This document shows, one piece after another, positions 34,225 to 44,900 of a stretch of DNA of 64,000 nucleotides. Origin of the DNA: Euglena gracilis (Eukaryota; Euglenida; Euglenophyceae; Euglenales); assembly GCA_039621445.1 (NCBI GenBank), contig CP154956.1, forward strand, positions 89,534,482 to 89,598,481. The letters run 5' to 3'. Numbering within the stretch: the stretch's first letter is position 1; each line of letters starts with the position of its first letter. A model generated the notes under the pieces. The model made no database searches, was not told the origin of the DNA, and worked only from the letters and a program-made list of their open reading frames with translations. A program made the position numbers and the translations under genes.

Positions 34225-35585
34225 CAAGCACCTATAGCCAAGCCCAAAAAATTCCCCATTTTAGGCCATTTTGGGCCATTTTAGGCCATTTTAGGCCATT
34301 TAAGGCCATTTTAGGCCATTTTAAGGTATAGGCGGGGGTTCTGGAAATCATAATTTTGAGTCATTTTTGTCCCAAAAACTGTATCATAATGTGTGCAAAC
34401 CTTCTCTTATTCAGGAAGAAGAAATGCACATCTAAAAAAGCATGCAAAATTCATGAACACTGGATCAAAACCATGGGAAGCTCAACAAATCTTAATTCAT
34501 GCCCACAGAGGAAGTCTGAACAAAGAATTTATCAGTTTACGGCAAAAAAAATTTCAGAAAAAATGTTGGACAAATGTTAAATTTTTTATTTGCACCACCA
34601 AAGAAGCTCCGTTTTTTTTGCATTTTGTGAAATCATTTTGCGGGATATCGTAAGAGTAATCTTTTTTTGAAAGATGATGCTGTTGCCTGGTGAAATTCAG
34701 TTTGATTTTGGCAGTGTTTCAGCCATTTGGGCCTTTTTTTGGCATGAGAGAGGATGACAGATATCAAAGGGCAAAGCTGAGAGCAATTCCTCTTCTCCGT
34801 GTTTATTTCCCCCTTGGGGGAAACTTAACACTAAAAAGAAAACCCTCTGAACACGTTCATAAATACGAGAGAGCCGCATTCATAATTGTTTGTGGTTGTT
34901 TGGGTCATTTGATCATTATCATTATCATTATCACTATCATCATCATCATCATCATCATTATTCTTCATATTATTAGTATTAATATTAATATTGTTTTAGT
35001 ATTAGTATTAGTATTAGCATTAGTATTAGTATTAGTATTAGTATTAATATTAGTATTAGTATTAGTATTAGTATTAGTATTAGTATTAGTATTTAGTATT
35101 AGTATTAGTATTAGTGTTAGTATTAGTGTTAGTATCAGTATCAGTATCAGTATTAGTATTAGTATTAGTGTTAATATTAATATTAGTATTAGTATTAGTG
35201 TTAGTATTAGTATCGGTATCAGTATCGGTATCAGTATCAGTATTAGCATTAATATTAGTATTAATATTAATATTAGTATGAATGGTGATGATGATGATGA
35301 CGATGACAATGATGGTGGTGATGATGATGATGATGATGATTATCATTATTTGATTTGATTTATCATTACTAAACTGATACCATTATTAGTTGGGATGCAA
35401 AATGGGCCTTGTGGGGCTGTGCTCCTCCACCAAATCCACCGTTCGCCGTCCACATTAACAAAAGACACCAAAAATCATTACCTGAATGGCTTCAGTTGTT
35501 CACAAAAAAAATTGTTGTGCAACAGAATTTTTCCCATTTTAGGCCATTTTAGGCCATTTTAGGCCATTTTAGCTATAGGTGCTTG
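34225..35585. mobile_element. hAT-like element, 'CAAGCACCTATAGC' family, 1.36 kb
   Basis: Perfect 8-bp duplication GCCCCAGG (34217-34224, 35586-35593) and perfect 14-bp inverted ends CAAGCACCTATAGC / GCTATAGGTGCTTG. Subterminal ATTTTAGGCCATTTTAGGCC repeats at both ends. The core carries the ATT/AGT microsatellite 34911-35352. It interrupts an older repeat (GGAGTGTTATTTGGGC on the left, GGAGGGTGTTATTTGGGC on the right). Non-autonomous. Confidence 0.9.
34911..35352. repeat. (ATT)n/(AGTATT)n microsatellite
   Basis: ATTATC, ATC, then long AGTATT/AGTATC arrays and a GATGAT tail. Long open frames (Ile/Val/Ser or Asn/Thr repeats) are translations of it. Confidence 0.95.
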
Positions 35586-35931
35586 GCCCCAGGGAGGGTG
35601 TTATTTGGGCGGGGTGCTATTATTACATTGAAAACCAAAGGGAAACAGGGGGGGGGTGTTACTTGGGCGCTTCAAATCGGCCCCCGAGGGGGGGGGGGTG
35701 TTATTTGGGGGGTGTTATTTGGGGGGGGGTGCTATTTGGGGGGGGGGGTTACTCAAGGAAAAACTCCTTCGGCGTTTTGGGTGCAGGAAAATTTTAGTGC
35801 AGCAGGAAAATCTTACCTAAAAACTTAGGCCCCCGGAATGGTCGGTACCCCCCCACCAGGATGGGGGTGGAGGGGGTGGCTGCCACCCCAACAAGCACTG
35901 CTCCTCCCAAAACAAGCCCTGGGCGGGGGAC

Positions 35932-38900
35932 TCACAGAAGGATTCCCTTCTGCCCGCTCTTCGCCTTCAACTCCTTGAGACGCGCCAGGATCCGCTTGTA
36001 ATACTCGTTAAAACCAGCGCTGTTTCCTTTTTTTTGACACCCTTGGTCTTGTGGGGGGGTGCACATCAAAATATGCGACCAGGCAAGGACAGCCATCCCC
36101 GGTTTTTGGTCTCCGGTGGGGTCCGGTGGGATCCGGTGGGATCCGGTGGGACCCGGTGGGATCCGGTGGGATCTGGTGGGTTGCCTTGGGGGGGGGACCG
36201 GGGCATGCTTGTGCTTACCGACCGGGGGGGGAGGGGGGGGGGGGTGCTATAGGGTGCCTGCCCCTAGCAGGCACACCCCCCCGGGGGGGATAGGGGTCCG
36301 GGCCGGACCCAGAAAATTTTCATTGAAAATGGCCTTTTCCGGGCCCTCGGCGCCTTCGGCGCCGGGGTCGGAGGGGGGTGCCTGCTAGGGGCAGGCACCC
36401 CCCAAAACCCTACCCCCCCCCTCCGGGGGGGGGGGTCGGATCGGGTGCTATGGGGTGCCTGCCCCTAGCACCCCCCCCCCCCCCCGTGGGGTAGGCACCC
36501 GACTAAGCGCAAGCCTGGACCGGGGAAAAAAACAAATGCAACAAGGTCAGGCTCTTGGCCTCTTTTTTGTGTCCCATATGAGTCACCTTTTTTTGGCTCT
36601 GTTTAATGGGCCCAGCCAGGTGCTCAGGATCTTTTGCCCCGTCACCACATGGGATCACCACATGATGTGATGTACTCATTGCTCACCCTGGGGTCGTCGG
36701 TTTCATGCACCCCAATGGCCACCAAATATTTGTCATCGCCAATCATGTCCTGCAACTTTTTTTGACCCAAAAGAAAGGGTTGTAAAAAAAAGGCAACTCT
36801 TGCATTCTTGTGCATCCCTCTTTGGGGATGCTGCCGCACCGCGCACCGCGCGGCACCGCATGACAGGAAGCAGGTACAACCTAAAATGACTGAATGAGAG
36901 AAAAACGCCCGCAAAAGCGCGCATCGATAATCAAATTGCAATAAAAAGGCATTTTGAGTGAATTTCGTCAATTTTGGGTGTTTTTGACCCAAATCACCTG
37001 GTTTAGCCACCAGATCATACCCAAACTGTCCCAATGGTCACCAAATCTGTGCAAGTGGCCACAAAATGGCCAAAAGTGGCCAAAAGGGGCAAAAAGTGGA
37101 TAAAAGCAGTCAGAAGTGGCCTAAAATGGGACACAAATGTGCAAAAATAGCCATAAGCAGCCAAAAGTTGGTGTAAATAAAGTAAAAATGCATTCAAACA
37201 GCCAAAAATGGTCTAAATTGCCAAATGCAGCCCAAAATGGCCAAAAATGGACAAAAAGTGGTCCAGAATGGCAAAAAAAATGGCCAAAAGGCCAAAAGCT
37301 GCTGATTTGCAGGAAACCAGACAAAAAAAGAATGTAAATCGATTACAGATGGGGTACTGGTGGAAATTTGTGAAAATTGCACATTCGGAAATGATTCTCC
37401 TCACGCGGGCCATGAATCCAAGAAGAAAAATCTGTACATGGAAAAAAAAATCGCCGGTGGGATCCGGTGGGATCCGGTGGGATCCGGTGGGAACCCACTA
37501 ATCAAATGGTCAAAAAATCCCCGGTGGGATCCGGTGGGATCTGGTGGGATCCGGTGGCTGTCCTTGCCTGTATGCGACGCACAAGGATGCAGAGAAACTC
37601 AAAGGATGCAAATTCAACCTGATTTTTGGGGTCAGAGTGTGACAAATGGTTAAGAATCCACACATAATTTCTGCAACATTATGCTCAATATAAAATTGCC
37701 AAAAATTACCAAAAAGGTTGCTATTCGGTTAAAAATGCGAAACGTGTCCCAATTGAATCATTTCCTGGGAAAAATTCAAAAGACATTACAAAACACACAA
37801 AAAAAACACAGGTTTTGTTTTTAAAAAACAACAACAACAAAAACACAAAATAATTGCGCCCCCCCCCCTGCCTTGGCCTGCAAATGGGTCCGCGGTTCGT
37901 ACAAAGGGGGGACCCAACTTTGGCAAGCAAAAAAAAAAGCAAACGTGGCATTATAAACCTCCCACCAGGGCTGGATCCCCTTCCAGGGGTCGAATATCAA
38001 AAAAAAATCGCTGGGTGAGGTAAGACTCCAGGGTTTGCGTATCATTGGGGTCCATACCATACCATTGCCTGACACACACACACACAAACGCGCGCGCGCA
38101 CATTGACAGACACACACACACATGCACACTCAGATACCCAGATGCACACATGGGCACCAGGCTTCTCTTTACCAACCCCAGGGGAGGGGGGGGGTGCCTT
38201 GTCCTGTGGGGCGCCTGCCCATAGCCCCCCCCTCGGAGACCTGGTGCCTGCCGGCCAAGCCCTGAAAATAGCCATTTGCAGGCACCTGGTGTTTTTCGGC
38301 GCTGGGTTGTGCCATAGAACTGCCCACACCAACCAAGGGAGGTCGAAAGTGCCCTGCCCTCGGCCTGCCCATAGTACCCCCCCTGGGGTGCAAACTTAAA
38401 GGGCACGCGCATACCATGCACATGTATATGTACACATGTCAGGCAAAGGTATGGCCCAGGCCCAGCATCCGGTATGTCTCAAGCAGCAGGGACTGTGAAT
38501 CATCCTGGGGAAAGCTCACCTACACCTCGTTCCCAAGGAAATTAAGAATATTTGTTTATAATAATAATTTTTTTAATTTAATAATTTATAATAATAATTT
38601 TTTAATTTAATAATTTATAATAATAATTTAAGAAGTTTAAGATTTTATAATAATAATTTAAGATTTTTTTTGCGTGCAATGATGTGCACCTTGTTTTTTC
38701 ATCGCCATTGAGTGATTGTGCACAGACCCAACAACACTTCCAAAATTTTTCACAAACTTGTGAAAAGAGAAAAAAATAATGATTGAAATGCGTGAGAAAA
38801 GGCAAGGAGTTCATCCGTCATCCCCTTGAAAACTGCACTCATTCAAGGCCCCAAACCCCTGACTCCGGGACCACTGTCCCTCAGCACGCCCAACAGCAGC

Positions 38901-41900
38901 CCCAGCTGGCCTCGTCCATTGGCGCACTGAACTCCTTGTTGTTGCTCACGAGCTCGGAAAACGCCAGGCGGTCCGACACCTCCTTCGTCCAGGAGAACAG
39001 GCTGGTGACGTTGCGCAACGCTCCGAGCACCCCCACCGGCACATCCTTTACCTTGGCCTCCATCCTGGGGAAGGGAGGCGGGCACAAGCCTCTTTTGAGG
39101 ACCACCCACCCAGCCTGTGGGGACCTCCCCCTCAAATCGGCCGCCCAAAAGCATTTCCCAAAAAAAATTGGCACTTTGCGCCGAAAACCCCTGTGGGTGA
39201 GGGCTGGACCCGATCCACCCACCCAGCAACCCCTCCCCCAGGGGGGCATTCCAAGTTGAAAAGAAGCCTGGGGGATGCCTTGCGTCATGTGGTACCTGCC
39301 CATGGCAAGGCATGCCCCTGTATTTGGGTCCTGGCCAGAGGTTTTTATTAGGACCCGGTCCAGACCTACCAGGGATGGATAGAAGCCTTGGGTGGTTGGA
39401 CCCCCCCTCCCTCCTTAAAACTGAAGGGGGCCGGGAAAATTTTCGTGTGGACTGGCATAGGCCCGGATACCAGGCCAAAATTGGTCAAAAATCCATTAAT
39501 TTTCTATGAAAATAAATCGAAAAATACTCATTTCCCCCCTTTTGCACATTTTTTTTTGTGGAACACACCAAAACATTTAAAAATGGGCAATGTGCTCAAA
39601 AGCCAGGAAAAAAGGGCATTTTTGCTCATTTTCCAGCGCTGTGCGCTGGAAGAAAATTTTTGGCATTTTTGGGAACCTGCTGAGGAGGGGTGGGGTGGGT
39701 GGTCTGGACCACCCCCAACATCTGGGGACCCCCTACCACCCTACCACCCACCTCAAAACCAAAAGGCTTCCCATCTATCCCTGGGAACTACCCACCCACC
39801 CCTGGGGGGGGGGGCAGGGGGCCACTTTTGGGGGTCAATTTTGGGGTCCAAAAAATATTTTTTTCGCGCTTCACGCCGAAAATCAAACAAAATGCCACCC
39901 CCCACCTGCTTTAACATCAGCCCTGCCGAAGGCACCGTGGCCACAAAAATGGACATTTTCAAGAAATAATTGGTTAGGTCAGCCTGGGACAGGACCAAAG
40001 ATTTTTTTTTAATATTCATGACCCCGGAGGGGGGGAAGGGGGGGTGGGGGGGTGGGTCGCGGCCGAGCCCCTCCCCTGGGGGGGGGTACCCCCGCCGGAG
40101 ATGGGGCATGGAACCCCACCTCCGGTGAAAGAGGGGGTGGGGGTTCATAAACAGAAACACTCGAAGGCGCTTGAAATCGCCAAAAGTGAACCATTTTCGG
40201 CCAGGTGCAAGGTGCCGAAAATTCCACCCCAAACGACCAAAAAATGCAACTTTGGGCAGCATTTTGTCTATTGCCAAAATTTTCAGTGTGAAATGCCTGC
40301 AAGGAAAAAAATAATATTTTTTGAAGCCCTCCTATTCTTTTGGCCAAAATACCTCAAAATACCTTCAAAAGCCTTAAAATTTTTTGCCAGAATTCTGCCA
40401 AAATTGGAAAAAAAATTCTGCCACAATTTAAATGCAAAAGAACGCGAAACTCTGCCAGAATGAATGAATAAAACTCATTCTGGCAGAATATTCTCCAACA
40501 TAAAATAGCAAAATCTGGACAAAAACCAAGCCAACTCCAGGGCAGAGGTTTTTTCAGGACCCAGGGGTACGGACCCACCCATCACCCACCCCTGAGCCCG
40601 CCGGGGGGGGGGGGGTCATTTTTTGGGTCCAAAAAAAATTTGGTGCTTCGCACCGAAAATAGAAAACCCGCCTCCGGTGGGGTGCCCACTCGGAAAGACC
40701 CCCACCCCCTCTGGTCACCAAACTTTAAAAAAAGATACCTGCTCTGGGGAAAAAAATGATTTCTGGCATCATTGGAACGTAGATTATCATCAAAATATGT
40801 TTTTTTCCTGTTGTTTTTGTTTATGTTTTGCTTTTCAACCTCGTTCGTCGTTCGATGCTCGGACTGCCTTTGGAAAATAGTAAATTAAAAAAAACCCTTT
40901 GAGATGTGAAGGTTTAAAAAACTGATAAAATGCTATAAAAAGCTGAGCCTTGAAACTTTTGGAGTGACTGGCTGGTTTCCCAAACTAAAATGAGTGGCTG
41001 ATGTTTTTTGATGATTTTTTGATGATTTTGATTATTTTGAAAGAGTGGAGTGGAGTGACTCCCTGTGGTTCGTAGAACATTACAGGGGGTGGCATTTTCA
41101 TCCCCCTCCCAGGTTTTGGGGTGGGTTGTACACCCCCAGCCAGGGTTCGATATGAGGGTGTAAATTTTTGGTGAGAGGTATCCAGGTCTGCATCATCCCC
41201 CCTCTGATGGTGTGCAACCCCCTGTGACCCAGGGGGATACTGTTTGGATTGAAAATTGGCTAGAGTTTGAGACACACCACTGATAACCGTTTTGTTGAGG
41301 GGCGACACCCACAATAAATGACAGACTGGGGTGTACATAATTTGTATAATAGGTATGTAAATACATCTATAATATATATAATTTCCAATACTAATAAGGT
41401 TAATAGGTATAATAAGTTAATAATTAATAATAAGTTAATAGGTATAATAATACACAGAGCGGGGATGCCGGACGCACCCGCCAAGCTTCTCACACAATGC
41501 GATCACCTCCTTCACGGAGTATGCCTTGGGGCCGGCCAGCGTCAGTGTCTTGCCGATTGTCGAGTCGTGCTGCAGGCAAGCAATGGTCATCCGTGCAGCG
41601 TCCTGGGTGCTGCCTTTGGGCTGCTGCTTCGCTTGAAAATGAGTGATGTTGGAGATGGGGTGCCCGGGGGGGGGGGGCAGGGGATTAAATGAAGGTTGCT
41701 TTGTACAGGGGGGGTTAGCCCCCCCTGTGGGAGGGGAGTCTAGACCCTTCCTTCCCCCTTCGCACTGGGGGGGGGGGGGTCCGGACCCCCCTGGGAACCC
41801 AAAAATTTTTTCTCCTGCGCAAAGCACAGGAGAAAATCAATTTTTTCGTGTATGTTTTAGCTGATTTTTCAAAGAAACACGCGAAAACATGATTTTTGGG

Positions 41901-44900
41901 CATTTTTTTTTTCAAATCCAAAAAAAATTCCAGCGCTTTGGGCAGATTTTTTCCCCCACAAGGCGGCCCTGACCCTTCCAGGGGGGGCCCCCTCCCCCTC
42001 CCTGCTCACTTAATACCCTGGGGGGTCCCAGCCCCAACCTCCCAGGCAGATTTCCTGACAAAATGGCCATTTTCAAAACCCCGGCGCCGGCCCCAAGGGG
42101 TACAGCACACTGCCCACCCCAAAGCCCGGCCCGCCTACTTGGGGGCCTACATGTCCACCTCCTCCCCTCCTTGTCCAAGACGTGCCAATGTTCCGGGAAC
42201 GTGACGCGGAGATTATTTAAAGACCAGGGGGAAGGCCCCTCCACCCGCCCACAAGGGGAAACCCCCCCAGGGGGAGGGTTCGGGGACCTGAAAAGGAGTC
42301 AATTTTGGGATCAAAAAATATGACTCTTCGTACCAAATAAAATTCAAAAATTTGAAACTTTTTTTAAAAAATTGACCAAAACCCCGCGGGGACCCACAAG
42401 GTGCTTGGGGGGGGGGGGGGAGGAGGGACCAGCAGTTGCTGAACCGAAGAAATTTCAAAGTATTGGCATAGCACCACGGGGGAAAAAGCAATGTTCCAAA
42501 ATGTGGCAAAGAAAGGGGGTGTCAATGACGGTGTGACTTGGTCAGTTCCCTGCTGCCCACGATACCCTCCAGGGAGTGGCAAGTTTTTCCTGAACACGGC
42601 TTCATAGTGGAAGCCAAAAAAAAGAGATGAGGTGTTTGGGAAATCTTGCAAAAAAAATTTTGCCACCAAACCTCCCTCCGCCACCAACCTTCAAAATAAA
42701 TATTTCTGCGACAATACCAAAATCACATATCATTAAAAATATCACCTCCCCAAATTTAGTAATGGCTGCAGCCAAAAACGAAGGTCAAACAAAGGCAAAC
42801 AATAGCCCCAGTGAGGTATGCGATGTGTGTGTCATCGCGGGATTGGGGCATGGCAGAGGACCCACCTGATGCAGGGGTCGATCAAAACCCATCTGACTTC
42901 ACTCCAACTCCTTAGGATGGAGAAAGAGTGATCTGAATCTTAATTCAACCATTCTGCACAAGGGGAAGGGCGGCGCCATCTGCAAAAAAAGGTGCCGGTG
43001 GAGAGAAATTTTGAAATCTGGAAAAAATGCCACAGAGTTCGATGTGAAAGCTGATGGTGGGGTCGGACCCCCCCCCCAATGTAGGGATGGGGGGAGGTCT
43101 CCCGTTCAGGGAGGGTGCAGGGGTGGGGGGGCACCCCCCCCTCCTGTACAGTGGCGCCGCGCAGTCTGGGTGGTGAATTTTTGCCAAAAACAATGCCCAA
43201 AATGGCATGTCGGGGGGGGGGGGGAGACTTTGGGGGGGGGGGGGAGGCAAACGTTTTCGGTTCAGCGCTTCGCACCGAGGAAAATCGGTCAATGGAATAC
43301 AGTTGGGCTGGGCTGAAAGAAAATGGCACAACACGACAAAAATTGAAAAATGGATCAAATTTGTGTGTTTGAGGGATTTGGAATTCTTGCCCCCGAGATT
43401 TGACTGAAAAATTCCAGCCCAGCTGGACTTCCGCATATTTGCCTGTTTTCAGGTACCAGCTGGGCCCAGCCCGGAAAGAAAAGCACTTTGGGTTTTTTGG
43501 AAGTTAAATTTTCAGCCCAGAGCACCGGAGCCCACTTTTGTTGTTGCCACTGTTTAGTTGAGGGGCACCCCCCACCCCTCCTCCTTGACCAGGGGAGACA
43601 CCCCCCCACCCCCCCCCCCGACCCCCACCCCTATGGGGTGAGGGCCCAGACAGCAGCAGCCTTTTCCAGCCAACACCTTTTCCCACCGACTGGCTGGAGC
43701 CCCAGGGTCTTGAAGAAATTCTTGGGGGGGGGGGCGTTGATGAGTTTGAGGGGGCTTAACGGGGTTTGTCCTGGTCAGATTATTTAAAACGGAAGGCCCC
43801 CAGGGCGGGAGGGAGGCTGGTGGGTCTAGGACCAGATTCCCATCGGGGGGTCCCGGGCCAGAGGCCCAGGTCTGGGTTATGGCACGGGCACTAGAATTTT
43901 TTTTTAAAAAATACCCGAGATGGCCCGATTTTCAGGGGGTCCCCCAAGAATTGAGGTCTGCGGGCTGTGGGGTGGTGTGGGGAGTCGACCCGGTCTCAAA
44001 AGCATCCTGGTCAAAAAAATGGACGTGAACGCTTTCCAAATTGTTTAAAAAAAAGACGCAGAGTTTGGTCCTGGACGTCACTGGCATGACGGCAGACCAG
44101 GGGCGATTGCTCAGGTGGCTTGTGTGGACAAGTCGCATTGACAGCGAAGGAAACCCTTTGGATGGCCGTCCAGGAGCGTGATGGTTTGGTGTGCAGCGCA
44201 TGGAGCCCCCTCCCTCCCCGGCCCTGGGACCCCGAACCCAACCCCAACCCCTCCTCCCGCCCGGGCTCCTTTTTAAGGATGGGAAAAATGCCAAAATTTT
44301 TCGGCGCAAAGCACCAGAAGGAAAAATTTGACCTTTTTGGGAGGTCTTGGTTCGGACCATACCATTGCTTTACCGACCTTGAGGGCTTTCCACTTTCAAA
44401 AATCCATTCACTTTTCAAAAACAAGTCGCTCACTTCCTACCCTCCCCCCCCGGGGGGGGGGGGGTTGGCCAAAAAACCTAAAATCAATGGATTTTTGCCA
44501 AAAAAAAGCCCCTAAAAATTATGATCTTTGGCGGCGGGTGGCCAGATTTGACCATTCGTGCAGACCCCGGGAGGGGGGGGGGTTGGAGCCCAAAACCAGT
44601 CAGTAACTCCATAAAAACCAGTCACCCCCTGGGGGGGGGGGGGTCGGACATATCTTTTATAAGAATATGGTCCGGACCCCCTTGGCAGGTGGGGGGTGAG
44701 GGGACACCCACCACCTAAGTCCCGTACACCCTCCTTTTTTTTATCAAACCCTGATGCTCCTCGTTTCACCGCTTCAAACTAGTTCAAAATTTTTTTACTT
44801 TTGTTGGTTTGAAATTTCATTTGAACGTTGGGTCATGGATGAATGATTCAATCAGAATCTAGAAAGATAGAATGACAGAGGTGGACAGAGAGAAATGGGG

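Larger units (their letters stand above)
36080..37570. mobile_element. hAT-like element with 'CAGGCAAGGACAGCC' ends and decamer subterminal repeats
   Basis: Perfect 8-bp duplication TATGCGAC (36072-36079, 37571-37578). Perfect 15-bp inverted ends CAGGCAAGGACAGCC / GGCTGTCCTTGCCTG. Both subterminal regions carry tandem ATCCGGTGGG decamers (36112-36182 and 37453-37555) in the same orientation. A second MITE is nested at 36204-36517. The interior includes an exon-like minus-strand segment 36749-36687 (GCAG acceptor, MIGDDKYLVAIGVHETDD, donor AGG/GTGAGC), possibly a captured host exon. 1491 bp, no transposase. Confidence 0.88.
36010..38016 (-). other. Nonconventional intron 12 of Ycf39, with nested elements
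   Basis: Minus-strand ends ACC + CAGCGATTTTTTTTTGA and ...AAACAGCGCTG + GTTTT. This is the textbook CAG (+4 to +6) / CTG (-8 to -6) pair. Excision joins TAC CTC to AAC GAG, giving ESYLNEYYKRIL, which matches the family without gap. The element 36080-37570 and, inside that, the MITE 36204-36517 lie within it. Confidence 0.82.

Noticed and set aside
34690-35358. 222-codon frame of Ile/Val/Ser repeats
   Set aside because: Translation of the AGTATT microsatellite inside a MITE.
36687-36749. Candidate Ycf39 exon (MIGDDKYLVAIGVHETDD) with good splice sites
   Set aside because: Exons at 38052-38017 and 36009-35932 already give a gap-free match to the Ycf39 C-terminus, and this segment lies inside a mobile element within the intron.
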